Part shown: one piece after another, positions 9,697-16,230 of the stretch
Layout: every line of letters starts with the position of its first letter
Numbering within the stretch: the first letter of the stretch is position 1
Source: Candidatus Gallimonas merdae
GTDB lineage: Bacteria; Bacillota; Clostridia; Christensenellales; Borkfalkiaceae
DNA length: 64,000 bases
Assembly (NCBI GenBank): GCA_904419525.1
Contig: CAJFRT010000002.1
Location: forward strand, 62,001-126,000
Direction: 5' to 3'
The notes under the pieces: generated by a model
Told to the model about the DNA's origin: nothing
Database searches by the model: none
What the model saw: the letters and a program-made list of their open reading frames with translations, nothing else
Translations under genes and position numbers: made by a program

Positions 9697-9722
9697 CCTC
9701 CGGCAAAGCCGGAGGTTTTTTT
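9697..9722 (+). terminator. Terminator of AraC gene
   Basis: 8-bp stem 9697-9704 / 9708-9715 with loop AAA and T7 tail. Confidence 0.9.
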
Positions 9723-9749
9723 GACGCAAATTTGCACGAACGGCAAAAA

Positions 9750-9779
9750 AAGAACGGCATGTTTGCCGTTCTTTTTTTC
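9750..9779. terminator. Second, bidirectional terminator
   Basis: 10-bp stem 9750-9759 / 9764-9773 flanked by A and T runs. It overlaps the stop codon of the minus-strand gene ending at 9778, and also backs up the AraC terminator. Confidence 0.85.
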
Positions 9780-10203
9780 AGTCGCTCTGGGTGAGCTGCG
9801 TGAGCGGCTTGAGGACCGCGCCGATCTTGTCGGTCGTGAGCTGATTCATGATGCCGCGGATATTGCCGGCAAGGTCGTCCACCGTCCCGGCCATCACGTT
9901 GTAGCGCAGCACCAGATAGCCGTCATCGCGGATCATGGCCGTGAGCCATACCGAATTGCGGTTGAATTCGTTGATGAGCGCGAGCGTCTGCGGGTTCTCC
10001 TCCAGCTTGTCGAACACAAAATCAACGCCGAACGATCCGCTCTCATACATATCGATCGCGACATAAATGTTATCGTCATGCCCGCGAAGCGTGAGCTCAT
10101 TGGTCGCGCGCAGTCTGTCGTCCTTGCGCTCGAATTCGAAATCGAGCCCCAACTCTTTGTTCAGGAAACGTTTGATGTCACGTTCCACGATGCGAAGATT
10201 CAT
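9778..10203 (-). CDS. Hypothetical cytoplasmic protein, possibly YbjN-like
   Basis: A 141-residue soluble protein. The start is ATG 10203 because AGGAGG lies 7 nt upstream (10211-10217); a longer open frame to 10332 has no support and would run through the promoter. No signal peptide or membrane segment. The pattern of an N-terminal helix, then strands (NIYVAIDMYESGSFGVDFVF) and a helix with LALINEFNRNSVWLTAMI recalls YbjN/secretion-chaperone-like folds, but this is only an impression of shape. It is expressed from its own promoter at 10247 and stands alone between terminators. Confidence 0.75.
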   Translation of the reverse strand: MNLRIVERDIKRFLNKELGLDFEFERKDDRLRATNELTLRGHDDNIYVAIDMYESGSFGVDFVFDKLEENPQTLALINEFNRNSVWLTAMIRDDGYLVLRYNVMAGTVDDLAGNIRGIMNQLTTDKIGAVLKPLTQLTQSD

Positions 10204-10246
10204 ACCATTTTCCTCCTGATCTGCGGCTTTTGTGCCGTCTGACATG

Positions 10247-10275
10247 ATTATATCATTTTTTTTACAGTTTGTAAA
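10247..10275 (-). promoter_or_regulatory. Promoter of the 9778-10203 gene
   Basis: Minus strand TTTACA (10270-10275), 17 nt, TATAAT (10247-10252). Confidence 0.8.
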
Positions 10276-10295
10276 GGGGGAATTTTCAAACTTAT

Positions 10296-10327
10296 GAAAA
10301 AGAACTGCCCGCAGGCAGTTCTTTTTC
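10296..10327 (-). terminator. Terminator of the DUF1858 gene
   Basis: 14-bp stem 10296-10309 / 10314-10327 including an A5/T5 base, just past the stop of the gene at 10339. Confidence 0.88.
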
Positions 10328-10338
10328 AGCACAACTTT

Positions 10339-10536
10339 TTATTCAATTCCTTCGTTGAGCTTCGCAAGGAGTTTGTCGAGATCCTCCCCGTGAACGGCGA
10401 CCGCTTCCGCGATCGTCTCGCCGTGCGCCATCGCGCAGCCGAAGCAGTGCATGCCGGCGCCCTGCAGGATCTCCACCGCGTTGGGATTGATCTGCAGGCA
10501 GTCGGCGATCAACGTGTCTGCCGTAATCTTGGCCAT
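10339..10536 (-). CDS. DUF1858 redox-disulfide protein
   Basis: A 65-residue protein of the hybrid-cluster-protein-associated DUF1858 family. The central CFGCAMAHGETI holds the CxxC pair expected to form a redox-active disulfide or bind metal, and the N-terminal ITADTLIADCL is typical. Its exact substrate is unknown; relatives occur beside hybrid cluster proteins and other redox enzymes of anaerobes. Start ATG 10536 follows GGAGG. It has its own promoter (10566) and terminator. Confidence 0.88.
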   Translation of the reverse strand: MAKITADTLIADCLQINPNAVEILQGAGMHCFGCAMAHGETIAEAVAVHGEDLDKLLAKLNEGIE

Positions 10537-10565
10537 ATCCGTATTCCTCCGTTCTTTTTGCGGGT

Positions 10566-10594
10566 ATTATAGCACAGTCTGCCCGAAAAGGCAA
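10566..10594 (-). promoter_or_regulatory. Promoter of the DUF1858 gene
   Basis: Minus strand TTGCCT (10589-10594), 17 nt, TATAAT (10566-10571). It sits between the SpoVAC stop and the DUF1858 start. Confidence 0.75.
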
Positions 10595-10609
10595 ATCTTT
10601 TGCAGGCGG

Positions 10610-11065
10610 TCAGAGAGCGATCAGCCAATAGACAAGCCCCACCGCCGCACCGGCCGTCACGCCGAACACGATGATGGGCCCCGCCACGACGAACATCTTT
10701 GCCGCGGTGCCGTAGACAAACCCTTCCGTCTTAAACTCCACGGCGGGCGACGCCACGGAATTGGCAAATCCGGTGATGGGCACAATGCTGCCCGCGCCCG
10801 CGTTTTTCCCGATGCGATCATAGACGCCCAGCCCCGTCAGCAGTACGCCGAAAAAGATGAGTATGATTGAGACCGTACCCGCAAGCACATCTCCGGTCAG
10901 GCCCGCAAGTTCCAGCATCATGCGGAAAAACTGCCCGATACAGCAAATGAGTCCGCCGACAAAAAAGGCGCGCAGACATGTTTTGAAGTGCTGCGTGGGC
11001 GGTGCGAAGGAGTGCACGTACCGGATATAGTTCTTGTTGAAATTTTCGCGCGAACGGCCGGTCAT
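10610..11065 (-). CDS. spoVAC: Stage V sporulation protein AC (SpoVAC)
   Basis: Inner-membrane protein of the SpoVA channel that moves calcium-dipicolinic acid into the forespore and out on germination; SpoVAC is considered its mechanosensitive part. The 151-residue protein has the diagnostic block LRAFFVGGLICCIGQ followed by LLTGLGVYDRIGKNAGAGS and GFANSVASPAVEFKTEG, with about four hydrophobic segments. GGGAGGAG precedes the ATG at 11065. It stands alone: no spoVAD, spoVAE or other spoVA gene is adjacent, unlike the usual operon. A sigma-G promoter was not clearly recognisable. Confidence 0.92.
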   Translation of the reverse strand: MTGRSRENFNKNYIRYVHSFAPPTQHFKTCLRAFFVGGLICCIGQFFRMMLELAGLTGDVLAGTVSIILIFFGVLLTGLGVYDRIGKNAGAGSIVPITGFANSVASPAVEFKTEGFVYGTAAKMFVVAGPIIVFGVTAGAAVGLVYWLIAL

Positions 11066-11248
11066 GGACGGAACTCCTCCCTGCCCGCCGGGGGAAAACA
11101 GGTCTCGCGCTCGTCCCGCGTCTTGCCGAGCGGATTCTGCCGGATCTTCTTCATACCCCTATTTTGGTACGCCCGTCCGCGAAATATACGCCCGTCCGCC
11201 GACGCTGCGACAGGGCATACTTTTTGCGTGACGGCACATGCTGGAGAT

Positions 11249-12010
11249 ATGAGTTTCTTGCACATTGCGGCGGCCGCGGCGGCGCTGCTCTCGCTTTCCT
11301 TCCCCGCCGCAGGACGAACGGAAGTGACCATCATGGAGGAATGCGGCTGCGTGACGGGCGAAGGCGAACAGCTGGTACAGCTCAACGGCGTATATGAGAA
11401 CAAGGGCCTGTATGCGCAGGAGCTCACGATCCGGGTGCTGCAAAAAGAGACGGGCGAGGAAGCCGCCCTGATCTCCCCCGAACAGAATGCAGGCTATCTG
11501 CCTGCGATCCTGCTTGCCGATTTTACGGGCGACGGGATCTGCGACATCTTTCTCGGCATGGACAGCGGCGGGAGCGGCGGATTCGGGTACTACTATATCT
11601 ACGACCTTTCGGCGGGAGACGTGCGCACCATCTTCGATTTCGGAAAGCTCCCCATGCCCTATACCGCGGAATATGCGGACGGCTACCGTCTAACGGTCAC
11701 GGACGGCGCGGAACAGCTGCTGTATTCCCTGGATATCCGTCTGCGCGGCACGGACTACCTGAACGGAATTTACTGCGAGGACGGGGCGCTGAAAGAGCCG
11801 CTTTCCGCAGACGTTTCCCCCGTCAATGCCGTATTCCCTTTCTTTGTGAACACCGAACGGCGCTGTCATCTGCTTGTGATGCGCCGCATCACCGGATTGT
11901 ACAATGCCGATGCCTTCGGATATACCATGGACTTCATGCGCTATGACGGCGAACAATTTGTCTCCTATTTTCAGTGCGTCTCCGTCTATGGCACAACTGT
12001 TCCGGAATAA
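11249..12010 (+). CDS. Exported protein with FG-GAP/VCBS-like calcium motif
   Basis: A 253-residue secreted protein of unknown function. A signal peptide (MSFLHIAAAAAALLSLSF, cleavage near PAAG-R) begins at ATG 11249 with TGGAG close upstream; the frame is open further 5' but that part is antisense to spoVAC. The segment ADFTGDGICDIFLGMDSGG (about residues 90-108) resembles the Asp-rich calcium loop of FG-GAP/VCBS repeats, followed by a Gly- and Tyr-rich strand. The rest has alternating strands ending near the C-terminus. No operon partner: it converges on the LRR lipoprotein gene. Confidence 0.75.
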   Translation: MSFLHIAAAAAALLSLSFPAAGRTEVTIMEECGCVTGEGEQLVQLNGVYENKGLYAQELTIRVLQKETGEEAALISPEQNAGYLPAILLADFTGDGICDIFLGMDSGGSGGFGYYYIYDLSAGDVRTIFDFGKLPMPYTAEYADGYRLTVTDGAEQLLYSLDIRLRGTDYLNGIYCEDGALKEPLSADVSPVNAVFPFFVNTERRCHLLVMRRITGLYNADAFGYTMDFMRYDGEQFVSYFQCVSVYGTTVPE

Positions 12011-12022
12011 TTCAATACGCAG

Positions 12023-12054
12023 ACACAGCCCCGCAAAACATTGCGGGGCTGTGT
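12023..12054. other. Perfect hairpin between convergent genes
   Basis: 14-bp perfect stem 12023-12036 / 12041-12054 with loop AACA. There is no long T-run on either side, so it is at best a weak intrinsic terminator for the two genes that converge here. Confidence 0.6.
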
Positions 12055-12062
12055 TCATGCGA

Positions 12063-14282
12063 TCATTTCTTCCAATCCACAGTGATCGTCACGCCTTCCC
12101 TGTAGGAGAATGACCAATTACTATCCCAGCCTTCCGGCTTTTCGGAAACTTCGCAGTGGACCGTAAGGTTCACCGTGTTGTGATTGAAAATCATTTCTCC
12201 GATGGTCTTAACGCTTGCAGGAATGGTGACCTCTTCGAGCGCGGCCTCCTGAAAAGACAATTCGCCGATGCTTTCCAGCGATCTGCAGTCTCCGAGATTG
12301 ATCTTCTTCAGGAACGAACAGGAATAAAATCCGCCTTTCCCGATCCTGAGAAGTCCTGCAGGCAGCGTCACTTCCGTAATTTCTAACTTGGCAAAACTTC
12401 TGACGCCGATATATTTCAACGTGGAAGGCAGCGAAAGAGCGGTGATGTTCCTCGCCTTTTTCGGAAAGAATGAACTTGAGTTATCGTCATATCCGTCGGC
12501 AATGCCGACCGTCCCTTCCCGGACAGTAAATGAAGTCATCTCTTCATTTTTCACTGCGATCAGCCAATTGCCCAGATACAGTCCGTTGTCCGTCCAGTTC
12601 GCACTCTCATACGCCGTACCCGAAAAGGCGTTATAACCGATCGATTGTATGCCGTCCCCTATCTCGATTTCGGCCAGCTGACTGCATTGGCTGAAAGCAT
12701 ACGATCCGATGCAGACAAGACTCTGCGGCAACGTCACTTTCTTCAGCGCCCGAACCTGCTTGGAATCGGAAAAAGCGTGTTCCGCAATGACGATCGTCCC
12801 CTCCGGCACGATACATTCCGTCTTTCCGTAAAATCCCTCCCCGGCCCGGATCAGATATCCGTCGGCATAGAGAACGCCGTCTTTCCAGTTCGAGGCATCG
12901 TTAAAGTAGGCCGTATTATTCAGCAGCGTGAAACTCACCGCTATCGGCTTATCCGGCATGTCGATCTGTTTCAACGAAGTGCAACCGGCAAAAATATCAT
13001 TTTCATCCGTCAGAGAATCGATCGTTTCCGGAATTTTTATCGACTCCAATGCCGTACAATCCTGGAAAGCGCCGCTGCCGAGGCTGACGATGTTTCCAAG
13101 ATCGACGTCGGCAAGATTTTTACATTCCCTGAAAGCATACTGCCAGATATTTTTCAGCGAAGCAGGGGCAACAAACTTTTTCAGTCCCGTCCCCCAGAAG
13201 GCATCGGAACGGATCTGGACAAGGGAATCCGGGAATTCAACGTCTGAAAGCAGCGCGCACTGATCAAAGGCCTCGTCCGGGATCACGGTCAACCCCTCAG
13301 GCAGCCGTACTTTGCTGAGTTTCCGACACCCCGAACACATCTGATACCCGATGGTCTTCACCGTATCTGGGAGAATGAGCGTCTGCAGCTCCTGATTATC
13401 CTTGAACACGCCCTGGCCGATCTCCACGACCGTGACTCCGTTCACCACGGAAGGAACTTCCACCTTTGAATTTTCTGCGGAGATCCCGCTTACTCCCGTG
13501 AGAACGCCATTGGAATCCACCGTAAAAACGATCGCTTCCGGCCCGTTCTGTTCCCATCTGGCGTACAGCGTCTGCGCCTCGGTCACATCATACGGAAACT
13601 CCACCTTATTGACGAACCCGCTCTCCTTGTACCAGCCAAGAAAGGTAAATCCGTCCTTAACCGTCACGGGTTCCGTCTCGATGCGCGACACCGTCATGTC
13701 CCCGACCGCCGTTCCGCCGTCCGTCTCAAACTGCACGGTGTAACGGTTCTGTTCCCATCTGGCGTACAGCGTCTGTGCCTCGGTCACTTCATACGGAAAC
13801 TCCACCTTATTGACGAACCCGCTCTCCTTGTACCAGCCAAGAAAAGTAAACCCGTCCTTAACCGTCACGGGTTCCGTCTCGATGCGCGACACCGTCATGT
13901 CCCCGACCGCCGTTCCGCCGTTCGTCTCAAACTGCACGGTGTATGTTTCCGCAGGCGGGACAGGTTCTTCATTCCGCTCATAAAAGGCATAGACACTGAC
14001 ATCTTTCGTGAGCGGTTTTTCCGCATATGTATCTTCCGTCAGCCGATCGCTCCAGATGTTCCGGTCAAAATACCAGCCCCGAAACAAATATTCCTCTTTT
14101 TCCGGAGCTTCCGGGAGGACAATCGATTCCATGCCCGCCGTTTCAACGACACCGATCAGGTCCGTTTCATCATAAAAACAAATCGAATATTTCGTGTCCC
14201 CGCGAGATGTACAGGCCGCAAATATCCCCATGGAAATGATCAGACCGAACGTCGCAAAAATCAGTAAAAAACGCTTTCTCAT
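12063..14282 (-). CDS. BspA-like leucine-rich repeat surface lipoprotein with two InlB-type repeats
   Basis: A 739-residue cell-surface lipoprotein, probably an adhesin or binding protein. Lipobox FAAC follows the signal peptide (about residue 23). Residues 28-105 include a WYFD-type InlB B-repeat-like module, then two almost identical 67-residue InlB repeats each ending TLYARWEQN. The remainder is a chain of LRR_5 (BspA/Treponema) repeats with units such as LPDTVKTIGYQMCSGCRKL and IEIGDGIQSIGYNAFSG. AGGAG precedes ATG 14282. No sorting motif is present, so anchoring is through the lipid. Ligand unknown. Confidence 0.88.
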   Translation of the reverse strand: MRKRFLLIFATFGLIISMGIFAACTSRGDTKYSICFYDETDLIGVVETAGMESIVLPEAPEKEEYLFRGWYFDRNIWSDRLTEDTYAEKPLTKDVSVYAFYERNEEPVPPAETYTVQFETNGGTAVGDMTVSRIETEPVTVKDGFTFLGWYKESGFVNKVEFPYEVTEAQTLYARWEQNRYTVQFETDGGTAVGDMTVSRIETEPVTVKDGFTFLGWYKESGFVNKVEFPYDVTEAQTLYARWEQNGPEAIVFTVDSNGVLTGVSGISAENSKVEVPSVVNGVTVVEIGQGVFKDNQELQTLILPDTVKTIGYQMCSGCRKLSKVRLPEGLTVIPDEAFDQCALLSDVEFPDSLVQIRSDAFWGTGLKKFVAPASLKNIWQYAFRECKNLADVDLGNIVSLGSGAFQDCTALESIKIPETIDSLTDENDIFAGCTSLKQIDMPDKPIAVSFTLLNNTAYFNDASNWKDGVLYADGYLIRAGEGFYGKTECIVPEGTIVIAEHAFSDSKQVRALKKVTLPQSLVCIGSYAFSQCSQLAEIEIGDGIQSIGYNAFSGTAYESANWTDNGLYLGNWLIAVKNEEMTSFTVREGTVGIADGYDDNSSSFFPKKARNITALSLPSTLKYIGVRSFAKLEITEVTLPAGLLRIGKGGFYSCSFLKKINLGDCRSLESIGELSFQEAALEEVTIPASVKTIGEMIFNHNTVNLTVHCEVSEKPEGWDSNWSFSYREGVTITVDWKK
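13545..13946 (-). repeat. Tandem 201-bp repeat inside the LRR lipoprotein gene
   Basis: Two in-frame copies (about 13545-13745 and 13746-13946) differ at only a few bases and encode two 67-residue InlB-type repeats. The near identity points to recent duplication or gene conversion, so copy number may vary between strains. Confidence 0.9.
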
Positions 14283-14320
14283 AGATCCTTTTCTCCTGAT
14301 AAAAGTACTGCATAATAAAG

Positions 14321-14357
14321 AAAGACCCTGAAAATATCATCATTTTTCAGGATCTTT
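14321..14357 (-). terminator. Terminator of tRNA-Pro(AGG)
   Basis: 15-bp stem 14321-14335 / 14343-14357 with one G-U pair; on the minus strand it follows the CCA end and is trailed by a T-rich stretch. Confidence 0.8.
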
Positions 14358-14362
14358 CATAC

Positions 14363-14439
14363 TGGTTGAGGTGACGTGACTTGAACACGCGACCTCTTGG
14401 TCCCTAACCAAGCGCGCTACCAAACTGCGCTACACCTCA
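14363..14439 (-). tRNA. tRNA-Pro (anticodon AGG)
   Basis: A 77-nt cloverleaf with encoded CCA: acceptor TGAGGTG/CACCTCA, D-stem GCGC/GCGC, anticodon stem CTTGG/CCAAG around loop TTAGGGA, variable AGGTC, T-loop TTCAAGT. Positions 34-36 read AGG, decoding CCU. It starts U1-A72, whereas bacterial proline tRNAs normally have C1-G72, as in the second proline tRNA of this window. Promoter and terminator are both present, so it looks expressed. Confidence 0.88.
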
Positions 14440-14466
14440 ATGTCGCCGTCAAAAACAGCATATCTT

Positions 14467-14494
14467 ATTATAACAACTATTCGGAAAGTGTCAA
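14467..14494 (-). promoter_or_regulatory. Promoter of tRNA-Pro(AGG)
   Basis: Minus strand TTGACA (14489-14494), 16 nt, TATAAT (14467-14472), about 28 nt before the tRNA. Confidence 0.85.
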
Positions 14495-14540
14495 GCGATT
14501 TTTCCGTCTGCTTTACAAAAATTTTCACCGGAAACGAAAT

Positions 14541-14762
14541 TCAGCTTTGCGGACGCGGATAGCGCGACTCCTCGTCCGTCAGCCCGAGCAGATAGTCTAC
14601 GGACACTTTGTAAAAATCGGCAAGCGCGATCAGGTTGTCGATCGGGATCTGCCGCTGCCCTGTCTCGTACTGTGAATAGGTATTCTGCCGAACATGTAAA
14701 AAATCAGCCACCGTTTTTTGCGTCAGCATATTTTCTTCCCGTAATTTTTTTAGGCGTATCAT
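14541..14762 (-). CDS. XRE/Cro-type helix-turn-helix regulator
   Basis: A 73-residue DNA-binding protein consisting of one HTH domain: LREENMLTQKTVADFLHV and NTYSQYETGQRQIPIDNLI are typical helices 1-4. It is divergent from a SHOCT membrane protein and very likely represses both through the two palindromes in between. The first in-frame ATG is at 14762; a GTG precedes it at 14765. There is no Shine-Dalgarno sequence, and the -10 box TATAAT (14770-14775 on the minus strand) ends only 7 nt before the ATG, so the mRNA is probably leaderless. Confidence 0.85.
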   Translation of the reverse strand: MIRLKKLREENMLTQKTVADFLHVRQNTYSQYETGQRQIPIDNLIALADFYKVSVDYLLGLTDEESRYPRPQS

Positions 14763-14778
14763 CACTCTTATTATAAAA

Positions 14779-14818
14779 ATCTCATTTTGAGATATTTACT
14801 TTTATCTCAATTTGTGAT
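14779..14818. promoter_or_regulatory. Two operator-like palindromes in a divergent promoter
   Basis: ATCTCA-TTT-TGAGAT (14779-14793, perfect) and ATCTCA-ATT-TGTGAT (14804-14818, one mismatch), centres 25 bp apart. The second covers the spacer and start of the -10 box of the rightward promoter; the first lies behind the -10 of the leftward one. Likely sites for the XRE regulator at 14541. Confidence 0.7.
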
Positions 14819-14823
14819 ATAAT
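14795..14823 (+). promoter_or_regulatory. Promoter of the SHOCT membrane protein
   Basis: TTTACT (14795-14800), 17 nt, TATAAT (14818-14823), overlapped by the second palindrome. Confidence 0.75.
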
Positions 14824-14849
14824 GAGAGAAAAATAAGAGAGGTATCCAT

Positions 14850-15539
14850 ATGAATCCATTGATGAAACAGGAAAAAGAAGAACTGAAAAAGCTGACGGGA
14901 ATAAAAACCTATCCGGGAATCCTTTCAACTCTTTCCGCAATCGGCATCGTGCTGGCGCTCATCGGAGTCTTTTGTCCGTTCTTTTCCTATAACCCGACCG
15001 TGATCGACGATCTGAAACGAACCGTCGGATTCCTGGAGCTTCCCTTTCTCGCAATGATCGGACTGCTCTTTCTGTTCATTGCTCTTTTCCTTTCGATATT
15101 TGAATCCGCATGGATCACAAAATATATCAAAGAGCCGAAGGGAAAACCCTATGGCAGGAATATGATCATTCATTCCGTGGTTGCAGTGATTTTTGCACTT
15201 CTGTCTCTGATCCTTGTGCAAATTTCAGCTCTATTTTATGAGATTCCCGAATCTTCTTTTGAAATTCTGCCCCTGAAAGACGACGCCGGTTCCGTTTTAT
15301 ATTACATCGGCGTTATTCTGTTCTGTATCGCCGATCTGGCAAAATCCATTCTTCTGAAAAGCGCGATGACGGGGAAAACGGACATCGATAAACTGGCCAT
15401 CGGGAAACAGAGCGACACAAAGAAAGACGAAGGACAAACATTGCAGCAGCTCTCCGAATGGAAAAAAATGCTGGACGAAGGCGCGATCACGCAGGAAGAG
15501 TACAACGCAAAAAAATCCGAACTTCTGAAAAAACAATAA
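14850..15539 (+). CDS. Four-helix membrane protein with C-terminal SHOCT domain
   Basis: A 229-residue integral membrane protein of unknown function. About four hydrophobic segments are visible (near residues 27-47, 70-92, 112-132 and 152-170), then a linker and a C-terminal SHOCT module, LSEWKKMLDEGAITQEEYNA, a short helical hairpin often found at the end of membrane or oligomerising proteins. AGAGAGG precedes ATG 14850. Expression is probably controlled by the divergent XRE regulator. Confidence 0.82.
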   Translation: MNPLMKQEKEELKKLTGIKTYPGILSTLSAIGIVLALIGVFCPFFSYNPTVIDDLKRTVGFLELPFLAMIGLLFLFIALFLSIFESAWITKYIKEPKGKPYGRNMIIHSVVAVIFALLSLILVQISALFYEIPESSFEILPLKDDAGSVLYYIGVILFCIADLAKSILLKSAMTGKTDIDKLAIGKQSDTKKDEGQTLQQLSEWKKMLDEGAITQEEYNAKKSELLKKQ

Positions 15540-15544
15540 AAACA

Positions 15545-15575
15545 TGCGCCCCGAAGGCAAAGCCTTCGGGGCGCA
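15545..15575 (+). terminator. Hairpin after the SHOCT gene
   Basis: Perfect 14-bp GC-rich stem 15545-15558 / 15562-15575, loop AAA, but no T-run follows; a likely though not canonical terminator. Confidence 0.6.
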
Positions 15576-15577
15576 GA

Positions 15578-15814
15578 ATTTCAAAAAGGTACTTCGAGAC
15601 GGGCCTGTAAGCCGGGCTGCGCCGGGCGCAGCCTCGTCGCCGCAAAGCGCCGTTCCCCCGCCGCGCGCCTTCTTGCGGCGGACGCATAACGCTTGCGTCT
15701 CCTCGTCCCGTCAAAATGCTGCGCTTTTTTACGGGAGCCCATATACGATAAATGCCCGCGCCGGCGGACATTCTTATTTCAAAAAGGTACTTCGAGACGG
15801 GCCTGTAAGCCGGG
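15578..15814 (-). repeat. Perfect 39-bp direct repeat of the rnpB 3' end
   Basis: Bases 15578-15616 recur without a mismatch at 15776-15814. The right copy is the true 3' end of rnpB (P1 strand plus T5); the left copy has only that end and lies 198 bp further downstream of rnpB. The 159 bp between the copies encode no convincing protein and contain the hairpin at 15707-15735 that has a relative behind tRNA-Pro(CGG). Confidence 0.95.
15707..15735 (-). other. Conserved hairpin, copy A (downstream of rnpB)
   Basis: In rnpB orientation CCCGTAAAA pairs with TTTTGACGGG around a loop containing GCGCAGCA. A 41-base block spanning it (15700-15740) matches 31 of 41 positions, ungapped, with 24192-24232 downstream of tRNA-Pro(CGG). 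Confidence 0.6.
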
Positions 15815-16135
15815 TTCTGTCGAGCGCGGTCATTTATCTACGCGTACCGTCACCGATACGCTCAAGCGGTATTCACGGCTGCATTCGGGCGGGCAACCCG
15901 TGTGAACACAGCCCAACCTTGCATCGGACGGGGTTTACATGGCACGGGGCGTTACCGTCCCGTCGGTGAGCTCTTGCCTCGCCTTTCCACCCTTGCCGCT
16001 CAAAGCGGCGGTCTATTTCTGTTGCACTTTCCTTGAAGTCGCCTTCACCTGACGTTATCAGGCGTCCTGCCCTGCGATGCCCGGACTTTCCTCGTCGTAT
16101 TCAGGATACGCCGCGGCCGCGCAGCCCGCTCGAAG
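15781..16135 (-). ncRNA. rnpB: RNase P RNA (class A)
   Basis: Catalytic RNA that trims the 5' leader of pre-tRNAs. On the minus strand the diagnostic GAGGAAAGTCCGGGC lies about 45 nt from the 5' end, and the 3' end has AGAACCCGGCTTACAG. P1 is formed by CTTCGAG-CGGGC at 16135 onward and its complement at 15790-15804, followed by TTTTT. The length of about 355 nt is normal. A TATAAT box (16144-16149) lies just upstream. The 3' end is duplicated 198 bp downstream. Confidence 0.95.
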
Positions 16136-16143
16136 TATAAAGT

Positions 16144-16149
16144 ATTATA
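16144..16149 (-). promoter_or_regulatory. -10 box of rnpB
   Basis: TATAAT on the minus strand, 9 nt before the P1 helix; no good -35 hexamer is visible. Confidence 0.65.
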
Positions 16150-16230
16150 CCACAACTTGCGAAAAAATGCTTTATATTTCATGGAGAATATGATAAAATG
16201 GTTGCGGAAATATTTTTCAAAGGAGCTTGT

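Noticed and set aside
15578-15814. CRISPR array
   Set aside because: Only two repeat copies, derived from rnpB; no cas genes in the window and no other regularly spaced repeats were seen.
15544-15969. Open frames across the rnpB 3' region
   Set aside because: They lie on rnpB and its duplicated end; apparent similarity between frames comes from the RNA repeat.
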